A DNA stretch of 64,000 bases from Alphaproteobacteria bacterium (GCA_021151765.1 JAGKWR010000012.1:31876-95875); one strand, 5' to 3'. Positions 18,216 to 26,497 are shown, numbered from the stretch's first letter. Notes: generated by a model from the letters alone, not told the origin. Made by a program: numbers and translations.

Positions 18216-18683
18216 ATGTCGACTCTCAAAGAAAAAATTCTTGAAGCTACTGCAAATTCTGAATCTAGCGTTGAACGTGTTAAACAAGTTGACGCCCAAG
18301 GCAGAGCTTACGCGACTGGCAAAAGAAAAAACGCTGCCGCTCGTGTTTGGATTAAAAAAGGAACTGGTAAAATCACAGTTAATGATCGTGATGCAAAAAC
18401 TTATTTCGGTAGAGAAATTTTGTTTAACATCATTCGTTTCCCATTTGGTGCTACTAAAACTGAAAATAAATTTGACGTAGTTGCTACTATCAATGGTGGT
18501 GGTCTTTCTGGACAAGCTGGTGCTTTAGCGCACGGAATCAGCAAAGCTTTAGTCGCTTTTGACCCTGAAAATCACAAACCACTTAAAACTGGTGGCTTCT
18601 TAACTCGTGATTCACGTGTTGTTGAGCGTAAGAAATACGGTTTGAAAAAAGCCCGTAAAGGTCAAACTTATCGTAAGAGATAA
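18216..18683 (+). CDS. rpsI: 30S ribosomal protein S9
   Basis: 155 residues. The S9 core begins near residue 30 (AQGRAYATGKRKNAAARVW), with TGKITVNDRDAKTYFGREI, TINGGGLSGQAGALAHGISKAL and the C-terminal GLKKARKGQTYRKR tail, whose final basic residues reach the P-site tRNA. About 30 extra N-terminal residues precede the core, as in many alphaproteobacteria. Second gene of rplM-rpsI, ended by a strong terminator at 18714-18737. Confidence 0.98.
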   Translation: MSTLKEKILEATANSESSVERVKQVDAQGRAYATGKRKNAAARVWIKKGTGKITVNDRDAKTYFGREILFNIIRFPFGATKTENKFDVVATINGGGLSGQAGALAHGISKALVAFDPENHKPLKTGGFLTRDSRVVERKKYGLKKARKGQTYRKR

Positions 18684-18713
18684 TTTTTTAATTTCCTCAA
18701 AAGGGAGATTTGG

Positions 18714-18737
18714 AGGCGGCTTTCGGGTCGCCTTTTT
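18714..18737 (+). terminator. rpsI terminator
   Basis: Stem AGGCGGC/GTCGCCT (one G-U pair) with loop TTTCGG, followed by a run of T. It ends 12 bp before rpiB, so rpiB needs its own promoter or depends on read-through. Confidence 0.85.
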
Positions 18738-18749
18738 ATTTTGTATAAG

Positions 18750-19205
18750 ATGAAAAAGATTCCCGCAAAAAAACAAAAAATCTTAATTGCTTCTGACCAC
18801 GCTGGTTTCGATCTTAAAGCATTCTTGTCTGTTGAACTAACTAAAATCGGATTTGAGATTGAAGATCTAGGCTGCAGTTCTGCTGAGAAATCAGTTGATT
18901 ACCCTGATTACGCACAAAAACTTAGCAAAAAAATTACCACTAAAAATAATTTAAAAGGCATTCTGGTTTGCGGATCTGGGATTGGCATTTCAATCGCAGC
19001 TAATCGTAATAAACATATTCGCGCCGCCCTTTGTCATAATGTTAAATCTGCCAAACTGTCACGTGCTCACAATGACGCCAATGTGATTTGTCTTGGTGCT
19101 AGATTACTCAAAAACACAACGGCTTTATCAATGGTAAAAGCCTTTTTCTCTACTGAATTCGAAGGCGCAAGACATGCAACAAGAGTCGCAAAACTTTCAA
19201 AATAA
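18750..19205 (+). CDS. rpiB: Ribose-5-phosphate isomerase B
   Basis: 151 residues from the ATG at 18750; a TTG at 18741 is a less likely start. It interconverts ribose 5-phosphate and ribulose 5-phosphate. Conserved: ILIASDHAGFDLKAFL, EKSVDYPDYAQKLSKKI, the catalytic-cysteine loop ILVCGSGIGISIAANRNKHIRAALCHN, and RAHNDANVICLGARLL. Followed by trmB and murB with overlapping ends (32 bp and 8 bp), so the three genes form one transcript. Confidence 0.95.
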   Translation: MKKIPAKKQKILIASDHAGFDLKAFLSVELTKIGFEIEDLGCSSAEKSVDYPDYAQKLSKKITTKNNLKGILVCGSGIGISIAANRNKHIRAALCHNVKSAKLSRAHNDANVICLGARLLKNTTALSMVKAFFSTEFEGARHATRVAKLSK

Positions 19206-19854
19206 TCGTATCATCCGTAGTTTCGGACGCATAAAAAGCCGCAAGCTTTCTGATCATAAAAATAGTCTTTTAAGCGATTTACCCAAAAATTACGCGATCA
19301 CAGATTGCGATTTTACTTCGCAAAATAACTGTCTTGAAATTGGTTTTGGCTTTGGTGATTTTACTTTTGAAAAAGCCAAACAAAATCCGCAAACTTTATT
19401 CTTTGGTTCTGAACCTCACCTAAACGGCGTAGTTAATTTGCTTTCCAAATTAGAGAAAGAACCTTTACCTAATTTACGCATTTCAACTCAAGATGTGCGT
19501 CTATTACTAGCACAATTCCCTGATAACTTTTTCGATCAAATTTTTATTTTATTTCCTGATCCTTGGCCAAAAGTTAAACACTTTAAACGACGTTTGATTA
19601 ATCAAGAGTTTCTCGATCAGATTTTATCTCCTAAAATGAAAAATGGCGCAAAGCTAACAATAGCTACTGATCATGATTCCTACAAAACGTGGATTTTGTG
19701 CGAAATTGCCAAAAGTAAAAAATTCAACTGGCCAGCTAATTCAAAACAAGATTGGCAAATCTTTCCGCCAGATTGGGTTGTAACCAAATATCAAAGAAAG
19801 GCTGAACGCGAAGGTAGAGTCTCAGTAATTTTTAATTTAAATCATCATGGCTAA
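19174..19854 (+). CDS. trmB: tRNA (guanine-N7)-methyltransferase
   Basis: 226 residues; it methylates G46 in the tRNA variable loop using S-adenosylmethionine. The SAM-binding motif LEIGFGFGDFTFEKAKQNP is at about residue 50, with FGSEPHLNGVVNLL after it, and the family signature IFILFPDPWPKVKHFKRRLIN near 130-150. The C-terminus has TDHDSYKTWIL and VVTKYQRKAEREGR. It overlaps rpiB by 32 bp and murB by 8 bp. Confidence 0.95.
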   Translation: MQQESQNFQNNRIIRSFGRIKSRKLSDHKNSLLSDLPKNYAITDCDFTSQNNCLEIGFGFGDFTFEKAKQNPQTLFFGSEPHLNGVVNLLSKLEKEPLPNLRISTQDVRLLLAQFPDNFFDQIFILFPDPWPKVKHFKRRLINQEFLDQILSPKMKNGAKLTIATDHDSYKTWILCEIAKSKKFNWPANSKQDWQIFPPDWVVTKYQRKAEREGRVSVIFNLNHHG

Positions 19855-20749
19855 TTTATTGGATAGATTACCAAAAGTACGTGGCGTCTATCGTGAGAAT
19901 GTTGAACTCAAAAATTGGTTTGACGTTGGCGGCGCAGCAGAAGTATTATTTCGTCCCGCTGATTTAGAAGATTTACAAAGTTTTTTAAAAAACTGTCCAA
20001 AAGACGTACCCCTTAATGTTTTAGGAGCTGCATCCAACGTTATAATTGCTGATGAAGGAGTTAAAGGAGTTGTAATTCGACTTGGTGGCGAATTTGCGAA
20101 AATCTCACAAGAAGATAATAAAATCCGTGCTGGAGCTGCTGCGCTTTGTGGTAATGTAGCTTTAACCAGTAAAAATGCTGCTTTATCCGGATTGGAATTT
20201 TTCACCGGAATTCCTGGATCAATTGGTGGAGCAATCGCTATGAATGCTGGATGTTATGGGTCTGATGTTTCTCAAATTTTAGTAAGCGCTACTGCAATTG
20301 ACTTTGAAGGTAACATTATTCAATTAAAAAATTCTGATTTCGCGTTTTATTATCGCGGCAACAAAATAGCTAAAAAGTTCATTTTCATCGAAGGATTATT
20401 TATCGGAAAAGCTTCTTCTTTTGATGAGGTTAGTAAAAAAATTTACGAACTAAATCAACAACGTGAGAAAGCTCAACCAATTCGTGCTAAAACTGGTGGC
20501 AGCACATTTAAAAATCCAGAACCGCAGAATCCTAACGCAAAGAAAGCATGGCAATTAATTGATGAAGCCGGATTGCGTGGCGCCTCAGAAGGTGATGCAC
20601 AAATTTCTGAAAAGCACTGTAACTTTATGATTAATCGTGGAAATGCTAGTGCAAATGACCTTATTAATTTAGGTAATCGTGTAAAAAAAATTGTGAAAGA
20701 GCGCACCAATATTGATATTGAGTGGGAAATAAAAATTTTGAAACAATAG
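19847..20749 (+). CDS. murB: UDP-N-acetylenolpyruvoylglucosamine reductase
   Basis: 300 residues; an FAD enzyme that reduces UDP-GlcNAc-enolpyruvate to UDP-MurNAc with NADPH for peptidoglycan synthesis. Seen: KNWFDVGGAAEVLFRP, LNVLGAASNVIIADEGVKG, the FAD loop GLEFFTGIPGSIGGAIAMNA, FYYRGN, KTGGSTFKNPE with the catalytic serine, and GLRGASEGDAQISEKHCNFM with the catalytic Glu/His region. It shows that the organism makes or once made peptidoglycan. It overlaps trmB. Confidence 0.96.
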   Translation: MANLLDRLPKVRGVYRENVELKNWFDVGGAAEVLFRPADLEDLQSFLKNCPKDVPLNVLGAASNVIIADEGVKGVVIRLGGEFAKISQEDNKIRAGAAALCGNVALTSKNAALSGLEFFTGIPGSIGGAIAMNAGCYGSDVSQILVSATAIDFEGNIIQLKNSDFAFYYRGNKIAKKFIFIEGLFIGKASSFDEVSKKIYELNQQREKAQPIRAKTGGSTFKNPEPQNPNAKKAWQLIDEAGLRGASEGDAQISEKHCNFMINRGNASANDLINLGNRVKKIVKERTNIDIEWEIKILKQ

Positions 20750-20855
20750 AATAATCCTTGTTGCATTTTTAAAAATCATAGTGCATTTTTCGCCCTCTGC
20801 GCTCGACCTGTCATAGGTTTTGGCTCTTCATTAAAAAAAATCTAAATACTAACTC

Positions 20856-21215
20856 ATGAAAAAACTTTCTGCATTTTTGGCAAAGGTTACTCTTTTGTCA
20901 TTGTTCTTGTTGGCAGTCGTTCCAGCTGTTGTTCCAGTTTTAGTTGATGCTCATGCTCAAGGAAGCACTGTGAACGCAACCACGAATAGTAACATTTTGG
21001 TAACAACTTTGTGCAACATGATGAAGATCATCACTGGTAACGCTGGTAAAGCTATCGCAGCTTTCGCAATCGTTGCTGTTGGTGTTGGTTTCTTCACTGG
21101 TAAAGTCTCTTGGGGTTTGTTAGTCGGTGTAACTGCCGGTATCGCTGCGATGTTTGGTGCTCCAACCATCGTATCAGCTATCAGCGGTTCTTCTGCTTAC
21201 GACTGCCAAGGTTAA
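20856..21215 (+). CDS. virB2: VirB2/TrbC-family type IV secretion pilin, copy 2
   Basis: 119 residues, with only eleven differences from copy 1 (16509-16868). Nine are in residues 4-43 (signal peptide and mature N-terminus) and two near the C-terminus (GSSAY here, GKTAY there); residues 44-110 are identical. Nucleotide differences in the shared part are mostly third-position. It carries the same signal peptide, two hydrophobic segments and cysteines C53 and C117. It lies 106 bp after murB and 20 bp before rpmB, in opposite orientation to copy 1, so the pair forms a long inverted repeat. Probably transcribed with rpmB. Confidence 0.88.
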   Translation: MKKLSAFLAKVTLLSLFLLAVVPAVVPVLVDAHAQGSTVNATTNSNILVTTLCNMMKIITGNAGKAIAAFAIVAVGVGFFTGKVSWGLLVGVTAGIAAMFGAPTIVSAISGSSAYDCQG

Positions 21216-21235
21216 TTGGAAATTTAAGGATAACT

Positions 21236-21577
21236 ATGTCTAGAAGATGTGAATTACTGGGAACAGGTGTAATGAGTGGAAATCAAATTTCTCACTCGAA
21301 CCGTAAAACCAGAAGAAGATTTTTACCTAACTTGAGAACAGTTTCTTTCAAAAGTGAAACTCTTGGAACTGATGTAACTTTAAAAGTTACCGCAGCTTCA
21401 ATTCGCACTGTTAACAAATATGGTAATATTGATAACTTTTTGGTTAACTGCCGTAACGCTAAGTTAACAGAATCAGCTCAAAAACTTAGACTTAAAATCA
21501 AGAAAAAATTGATTAAGTTAGGAAAGCTTGAAGAAGTTAAAATAGTTAAAGAAAAGAAAGCAGTTAAAAAAGCCTAG
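21236..21577 (+). CDS. rpmB: 50S ribosomal protein L28
   Basis: 113 residues from the ATG at 21236, preceded by a Shine-Dalgarno-like TAAGGA; a longer frame reading back into virB2 is not real. L28 core: MSRRCELLGTGVMSGNQISHS, RKTRRRFLPNL, VTAASIRTVNKYG. The C-terminal 30 residues are lysine-rich and longer than the roughly 70-100 residues of typical L28. Ends in a strong bidirectional terminator. Confidence 0.96.
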   Translation: MSRRCELLGTGVMSGNQISHSNRKTRRRFLPNLRTVSFKSETLGTDVTLKVTAASIRTVNKYGNIDNFLVNCRNAKLTESAQKLRLKIKKKLIKLGKLEEVKIVKEKKAVKKA

Positions 21578-21604
21578 TTTCTTTAGACTTACTTTGTCTT
21601 ATCA

Positions 21605-21643
21605 AAAGACCGACTTCCATAAAAAGAAGTCGGTCTTTTTTTT
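21605..21643. terminator. Bidirectional terminator between rpmB and ccmG
   Basis: A perfect 13-bp stem AAAGACCGACTTC/GAAGTCGGTCTTT with loop CATAAAAA is flanked by T8 on the plus strand and by TTTTGAT on the minus strand. It serves both convergent genes. Confidence 0.93.
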
Positions 21644-21658
21644 GAATGTTGTTTTAGT

Positions 21659-22231
21659 TTAGTTCTCAATAGAAGATGACAAAAATTGTTTAATCTCATC
21701 AAAAGCTGTCTCCTCTAAATTACCACTATATCTCCAGACAACACGTCCTTTTTCATCAACTAGAAAGGTTTCTGGCACTGCTTTCACACCAATTAACTTA
21801 CTAAATAAAGCTTGATTATCAGCGGCTACTTTTTTGAAAGGATTTCCAGATTCCGTTAAATATTTTTTCGTGTTTTGATTAATATCACGCCAAGCTACTC
21901 CATACAAATCAACGATGCCCAAGCTCTTTAACTGTAGCAAAATTTGATGTTCTGCGCGACAAGTTGTACACCAAGATGCAAAAACATTAATCAGAGAATA
22001 TTTCTTACCTTTAAAGTCAGCCTTAGAAAAGTTATCATTTTCATCAAATAAATTAGGCAGCTCAAAGTCTTCTAACTGAATTTTTTGAGATACAAACCTT
22101 TGATCAAAGCTTTGCGTGACTTCTTGACTATCAATCGCTTGCTTATTGTTGATCTTGTAGGTTGCAAAACCAATCACACTCAGTAAAAAGAACAAAATTA
22201 ACAAAGGTGTATAACGACTTAAATTTTTCAT
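21659..22231 (-). CDS. ccmG: CcmG/DsbE-like periplasmic thioredoxin
   Basis: 190 residues. An N-terminal membrane anchor (about 9-27, PLLILFFLLSVIGFATYKI) leads to a thioredoxin fold with the redox motif NVFASWCTTCRAEHQ near residue 100 and the cis-proline loop GVKAVPETFLVDEKGRVVWRYSG, the GVxxVPETF signature of CcmG/DsbE. Its role is to reduce apocytochrome c haem-binding cysteines in the periplasm during cytochrome c maturation. No other ccm genes are in the window. It is divergent from tgt with only 9 bp between start codons. Confidence 0.9.
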   Translation of the reverse strand: MKNLSRYTPLLILFFLLSVIGFATYKINNKQAIDSQEVTQSFDQRFVSQKIQLEDFELPNLFDENDNFSKADFKGKKYSLINVFASWCTTCRAEHQILLQLKSLGIVDLYGVAWRDINQNTKKYLTESGNPFKKVAADNQALFSKLIGVKAVPETFLVDEKGRVVWRYSGNLEETAFDEIKQFLSSSIEN

Positions 22232-22240
22232 ATTTTTTCA

Positions 22241-23368
22241 ATGGTTAAGGAATTTTCTTTCAAACTAAAAAACAGCGAAAATAAAGCAAGACGCGGTGAA
22301 ATTACAACTGCCCACGGCACAATTCAAACTCCGGCCTTTATGCCAGTTGGAACTGCAGCGACTGTAAAAGCTATCAAATTTCGCGACGTTAAAGAATCCG
22401 GAGCAGAAATAATCTTAGGCAACACTTATCACTTAATGTTGCGCCCTTCTGCTGAGTTAATCGGCCAAATGGGTGGTTTGCATAAATTTATGAATTGGGA
22501 CAAGCCAATTTTGACAGATTCTGGCGGATTTCAAGTTATGTCACTTTCCAAAATTCGTAAAATTTCTGATGCTGGCGTTGAGTTTTCATCACACATCGAC
22601 GGCACAAAATATTTCGTAAGCCCAGAACGCTCAATTGAAATTCAACATCTTCTTGGTTCAGATATCACCATGATTTTTGACGAGTGCGTACAATTTCCCG
22701 CAACTTACGAACAAGCCAAAGATGCGATGATACGTTCAAATTTGTGGGCGCAACGCTCTAAAGATGCTTTTCAAAAACGTCCAGGTTATGCAATTTTTGG
22801 CATCATGCAAGGTTCAACTTTTGCAGATTTACGCCAACAATCAGCACAAGCATTAATCAATATTGGCTTTGATGGCTACGCACTTGGCGGCTTGGCAGTT
22901 GGTGAAGGACAAGAAGAAATGTTCAAAGTTTTAGACTACGCACCCGATTTATTACCACAAGACAAGCCGCGTTATTTGATGGGAGTTGGCAAACCTTCCG
23001 ACATCGTTGGTGCTGTCGCTCGCGGCGTTGATATGTTTGATTGCGTAATTCCAACGCGTTCTGGGCGTACCGGACAAGCTTTCACGCGCAACGGCACCAT
23101 CAACATTCGTAACGCAAAATATCGCACAGATGATCAACCGCTCGACGATAAATGTGGCTGCTATGGCTGTAAAAATCACTCTCGCGCCTACCTGCATCAT
23201 TTAACAAAATGCAATGAGATTTTGGCTTCGATGCTGCTTTCTGAGCATAATATTTTTTATTACCAAGATTTGATGCGCGACATTCGCCAAGCTATTGAAG
23301 AAAATCGCTTTTCTGCATTTGTTGCTGATTTTTTCGCAATCGACTCTGAATCCGAAAAAGATAACTAA
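22241..23368 (+). CDS. tgt: Queuine tRNA-ribosyltransferase
   Basis: 375 residues; it exchanges guanine 34 for preQ1 in tRNAs with GUN anticodons. Family motifs: AHGTIQTPAFMPVGTAATVK, NTYHLMLRPSAELIGQMGG, KPILTDSGGFQVMSL with the catalytic Asp, MIFDECVQFPATYEQA, GYALGGLAVGEG, MFDCVIPTRSGRTGQAFT with the nucleophilic Asp, and the zinc site CGCYGCKNHSRAYLHHL. No queuine-biosynthesis genes are near. Start chosen as the conserved N-terminus. Confidence 0.97.
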   Translation: MVKEFSFKLKNSENKARRGEITTAHGTIQTPAFMPVGTAATVKAIKFRDVKESGAEIILGNTYHLMLRPSAELIGQMGGLHKFMNWDKPILTDSGGFQVMSLSKIRKISDAGVEFSSHIDGTKYFVSPERSIEIQHLLGSDITMIFDECVQFPATYEQAKDAMIRSNLWAQRSKDAFQKRPGYAIFGIMQGSTFADLRQQSAQALINIGFDGYALGGLAVGEGQEEMFKVLDYAPDLLPQDKPRYLMGVGKPSDIVGAVARGVDMFDCVIPTRSGRTGQAFTRNGTINIRNAKYRTDDQPLDDKCGCYGCKNHSRAYLHHLTKCNEILASMLLSEHNIFYYQDLMRDIRQAIEENRFSAFVADFFAIDSESEKDN

Positions 23369-23387
23369 GATTGGAAATTGACTATTT

Positions 23388-23420
23388 CGCGCTTTTACAC
23401 AAAATGCGCGCCCTCTTTTT
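23388..23420 (+). terminator. Possible tgt terminator
   Basis: CGCGC (23388-23392) and GCGCG (23406-23410) form a short GC stem followed by CCCTCTTTTT, between tgt and eno. The stem is only 5 bp with a 13-nt loop. Confidence 0.45.
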
Positions 23421-23442
23421 AAGACAATAAAACTACATAAAA

Positions 23443-24720
23443 ATGACTATTATCTCTCGCATTAAAGCGCGTGAAATTCTTGATTCACGCGGATTTCCAA
23501 CTTTGGAAGCTGAAATTCATTTAGCAGATGGTTCAATCGGAATGGCTGCTGTGCCTTCTGGAGCCTCAACTGGTAGTTTGGAAGCTTGTGAACTTCGTGA
23601 TGGCGATAAAGCGAAATTTTTAGGAAAAGGTGTTTTAAAAGCAGTTGAAAACGTAAATACCAAAATCGCCAACAAACTCGCTGGTTTTGATGCTTCAAAA
23701 CAACAAGAAATCGATCAAATTTTGATCGAAATGGATGGCACTGAAAATAAGTCAAACCTTGGTGCAAACGCAATTTTAGCAGTGTCTTTAGCGGCAGCAA
23801 AAGCTTCAGCAATTTCAAAAAAGATACCACTTTATCAATATTTAGGCGGCGATGCAGCAAATCTTTTGCCGGTTCCAATGATGAACATCATCAACGGCGG
23901 CAAACACGCTGACAACAAAATCGACATCCAAGAATTCATGATCATGCCAGTTGGCGCTGCAACTGTGAAAGATTCAATTCGTATTGGCGCGGAAATTTTC
24001 CAACACTTGAAATCACTTTTGAAAAAAGACGGCCACAACACAAACGTTGGTGATGAAGGCGGTTTCGCTCCAAACCTAGATTCAGCAAAAGAAGCTTTGG
24101 ATTACATCGCCAATGCAACACAGAAAGCTGGCTACAAACTTGGCGATGAAGTTGTTTTGGCTTTGGATTGCGCTTCAACTGAATTCTACAAAGATGGCAA
24201 ATATGATTTAGCTGGCGAAGGTCGCGTTTTAACTTCTGACCAAATGGTAAAATATTACGAAGAATTGGTGCGCGATTATCCAATTTTTTCGATTGAAGAT
24301 GCTTGCTCAGAAGACGATTTCGCTGGTTGGAAAAACGTTACTGCTGCTTTGGGCAACAAAATTCAGCTAGTTGGCGACGATCTTTTCGTTACTAATCCGA
24401 AAATTTTACAGAAAGGAATTTCTGAGAAAATGGCCAACGCATTGCTCGTAAAATTCAACCAAATCGGCACTTTAAGCGAAACTTTGAATGCCATTTCAAT
24501 CGCTAAAAATGCTGGTTATAACAATGTAATTTCACATCGTTCTGGTGAAACTGAAGACGCTACAATCGCGCAATTAGCGGTTGCAACCAATGCTGGTCAA
24601 ATCAAAACCGGCTCACTTTGCCGTTCTGACCGCACTGCAAAATATAACGAATTAATTCGTATCGAAGAACATTTGGGCAGTCGCGCCAAATATGCTGGTC
24701 GATCAATTTTCAAAAAATAA
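23443..24720 (+). CDS. eno: Enolase
   Basis: 425 residues; it converts 2-phosphoglycerate and phosphoenolpyruvate, in glycolysis or gluconeogenesis, and is often part of the RNA degradosome. Complete with AREILDSRGFPTLEAEI, VPSGASTGSLEACELRD, NIINGGKHADNKIDIQEFMI, VGDEGGFAPNL, the metal ligands in ALDCAST, SIEDAC and GDD, LVKFNQIGTLSETL and SHRSGETED. Its presence argues for at least partial glycolysis/gluconeogenesis, unlike Rickettsia proper. Confidence 0.98.
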   Translation: MTIISRIKAREILDSRGFPTLEAEIHLADGSIGMAAVPSGASTGSLEACELRDGDKAKFLGKGVLKAVENVNTKIANKLAGFDASKQQEIDQILIEMDGTENKSNLGANAILAVSLAAAKASAISKKIPLYQYLGGDAANLLPVPMMNIINGGKHADNKIDIQEFMIMPVGAATVKDSIRIGAEIFQHLKSLLKKDGHNTNVGDEGGFAPNLDSAKEALDYIANATQKAGYKLGDEVVLALDCASTEFYKDGKYDLAGEGRVLTSDQMVKYYEELVRDYPIFSIEDACSEDDFAGWKNVTAALGNKIQLVGDDLFVTNPKILQKGISEKMANALLVKFNQIGTLSETLNAISIAKNAGYNNVISHRSGETEDATIAQLAVATNAGQIKTGSLCRSDRTAKYNELIRIEEHLGSRAKYAGRSIFKK

Positions 24721-24732
24721 TTAATATCACAG

Positions 24733-24758
24733 AAGGGGAGTTTTCAGCTCCCCTTTTT
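24733..24758 (+). terminator. eno terminator
   Basis: Perfect 8-bp stem AAGGGGAG/CTCCCCTT, loop TTTTCAG, then a T run, 12 bp after the eno stop. Confidence 0.92.
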
Positions 24759-24773
24759 AATTTCAGGAGTTTT

Positions 24774-25616
24774 ATGTCACGCATTTCATTTCTTAACGGC
24801 CAATTCCTTCCACACGAAAATTGCTTGGTTCACATCGAAGATCGCGGCTTTCAATTTGCTGATGGTGTTTACGAAGTTACACTTTTCAAAAATGGTCGTC
24901 TAATTGATGGCGAAGCCCATATTGAAAGGCTTTTCCGTTCTTTGCGCGAAATGAAAATCGAACATAATTTTACCAAAGAATTTTTGACACAATTACAGTT
25001 TGATTTGTTTGCCAAAAACAACATGAGTGAGGGAACTTGCTACATTCAAATCACTCGCGGTATGGCTAATCGCGTGCCTTGGATGCCAAAAAATTTGACG
25101 CCCACAATTTCGGCGACTGTTTCTTTGGGCAAAAAAATGACCGAAGAAGAATTTGAAAAAGGTGTGTCAATTATGACTCACGAAGATATTCGCTGGAAGC
25201 GCTGCGACATCAAATCGGTCGCTCTTTTCGCTTCAAGTTTTATTAACCAAAAAGCTAAAGATTCTGGCTTTGATGACGTAATTTTCGTGCGCGACAATGT
25301 TGTAACTGAGGGCAGTTTTGCCAATGCTTTCATTGTTGATCAAAACGACACTTTAATCACCAAAGCAGCGGACAACTTGATTTTGTGTGGCATCACACGC
25401 AATCGCATGATCGCAATTGCTCAGGAAAAAGGGCTTAAAGTTGAGGAAAGAAATTTCTCAGTTGCCGAAATGCTTGCTGCCAAAGAAGTGTTTTTAACCA
25501 GCTCAAGCTTGATTTTGCGCCCTGCAACCAAAGTTGATGGCAAGCAAATTGGCGATGGCAAAGCCGGAAAAATCGCCAAAATTTTGAGCGCAGAATACCA
25601 AAAATTTATCGGCTAA
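24774..25616 (+). CDS. dat: D-amino-acid aminotransferase-like class IV transaminase
   Basis: 280 residues, a PLP fold-type IV enzyme of the D-alanine aminotransferase / branched-chain aminotransferase family. Seen: FADGVYEVTLFKNGRLIDGE, YIQITRGMANRVPWMP, the PLP lysine in RCDIKSVALFAS (about residue 147), DVIFVRDNVVTEGSFANAFIVD, and ITRNRMIAIAQEKGLKVEER. The RxW/RVPW pattern favours D-amino-acid aminotransferase, which could supply D-Glu or D-Ala for peptidoglycan, though a branched-chain role is not excluded. A Shine-Dalgarno CAGGAG lies 5 bp before the ATG. Its last 12 codons are repeated at 27409-27447. Confidence 0.88.
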   Translation: MSRISFLNGQFLPHENCLVHIEDRGFQFADGVYEVTLFKNGRLIDGEAHIERLFRSLREMKIEHNFTKEFLTQLQFDLFAKNNMSEGTCYIQITRGMANRVPWMPKNLTPTISATVSLGKKMTEEEFEKGVSIMTHEDIRWKRCDIKSVALFASSFINQKAKDSGFDDVIFVRDNVVTEGSFANAFIVDQNDTLITKAADNLILCGITRNRMIAIAQEKGLKVEERNFSVAEMLAAKEVFLTSSSLILRPATKVDGKQIGDGKAGKIAKILSAEYQKFIG

Positions 25617-25693
25617 ATATTGGAAATTGAAACTCTCGACAATAGCCTTTGATCAACAAAGTTTTTGTTACTATCTTTCTACAATTTCCTAGG

Positions 25694-25724
25694 AAAAGAC
25701 CACTTCCCAAAAAAGTGGTCTTTT
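25694..25724. terminator. Bidirectional terminator between dat and the SRPBCC gene
   Basis: A perfect 12-bp stem AAAAGACCACTT/AAGTGGTCTTTT with loop CCCAAAA, T-rich on both strands, sits 77 bp after dat and 5 bp before the end of the convergent SRPBCC gene. Confidence 0.92.
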
Positions 25725-25729
25725 CTATT

Positions 25730-26260
25730 TTATCGGACCCCTTCTACCCTTATCGAACCCTTTGCTGCATTTATAAGACCATCCAACCAAGCCTGATGAG
25801 CATTGAGCATTGGATTTGGCAAGGTATTACGAAGTTCTACAGCAGGTTTACCAATTTGAGTTTCTTGAGTTAATACGCGGACACGCCCTCCATCAAGATC
25901 TTCAATAAGCCAAGCGTGATGAACATCCAAACGATTATTTTCATCTCCTTCAACCCAACCATGCCAAGCGATACGTCCAGCTTTTCCCGCAGATGGTTCT
26001 TCATATTCCACGACTTCTGATTCAACATGGAATCCAAAAGTAATGAACTTGAAGCGCGCACCGTAGCTGAGGACTGGACCTGAGCCATCATAGAATGAAA
26101 TATCAGAAGCATTTTCATAGTATTGAGGCCAAGCAATTGTGTTAGCCAAATACTTCCAAACTTTAATAGCCTGCAGGTTTGGAATAATAACTTCATTTGA
26201 AACATAATTGTCAGTAGCGCCCGGAAGATATTCTTTTGGCCAGATAATTGAATTTTGCAT
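25730..26260 (-). CDS. SRPBCC-fold protein
   Basis: 176 residues resembling the SRPBCC (START/polyketide cyclase-like) ligand-binding superfamily: an N-terminal SNEVIIPNLQAIKVWKYLAN, WPQYYENASDISFYDGSG, FKFITFGFHVESEVVEYEEP, the strand pair GRIAWHGWVEGD and LDVHHAWLIEDLDGGRVRVLTQETQ, and a C-terminal helix HQAWLDGLINAA. Such proteins bind small hydrophobic molecules; the ligand is unknown. It is divergent from a LysR regulator across a palindrome-rich 237-bp region, which suggests LysR control. It lies in the segment bounded by the duplicated dat 3' end. Confidence 0.8.
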   Translation of the reverse strand: MQNSIIWPKEYLPGATDNYVSNEVIIPNLQAIKVWKYLANTIAWPQYYENASDISFYDGSGPVLSYGARFKFITFGFHVESEVVEYEEPSAGKAGRIAWHGWVEGDENNRLDVHHAWLIEDLDGGRVRVLTQETQIGKPAVELRNTLPNPMLNAHQAWLDGLINAAKGSIRVEGVR

Positions 26261-26370
26261 TTTTTATTTTCCCTTTTTTAGATTTTATAACATATAAATA
26301 GACTTACTCAAACTAGTACAAACAGAAATTGACTCTACTACTTAACTTTTTAGCTAAAAAAATTAGTTAC

Positions 26371-26393
26371 TTAGACTCCGATCCTGAGTCTAA
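26371..26393. promoter_or_regulatory. Palindromic operator candidate in the SRPBCC-lysR divergent region
   Basis: A perfect 8-bp inverted repeat TTAGACTC-N7-GAGTCTAA lies between the divergent SRPBCC (start 26260) and lysR (start 26498) genes. It is nested inside weaker outer arms CTTAACT (26341-26347) and AGTTAAG (26425-26431). LysR-type regulators bind imperfect dyads containing T-N11-A in such divergent regions, so this is the likely binding site; a hairpin role is the alternative. Confidence 0.6.
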
Positions 26394-26497
26394 AAAAATT
26401 CAGTACTTTTTTTGACTAGCTTGTAGTTAAGAAATATCCGCTAAATTCTATTAGAAAAATAATTAATCTTTTACCTACCCATAAATATATTTATAAG

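Larger units (their letters stand above)
16509..21215. repeat. Inverted virB2 pair bounding a 4-kb segment
   Basis: The two 360-bp virB2 genes at 16509-16868 (minus) and 20856-21215 (plus) are arms of a long, highly similar inverted repeat. Between them lie the GNAT gene, rplM-rpsI and rpiB-trmB-murB. Homologous recombination between the arms would invert that segment or allow gene conversion between the pilin genes. Confidence 0.8.

Noticed and set aside
21110..21235. Extended start for rpmB into virB2
   Set aside because: The frame overlaps virB2 out of phase, and the ATG at 21236 has a good Shine-Dalgarno.
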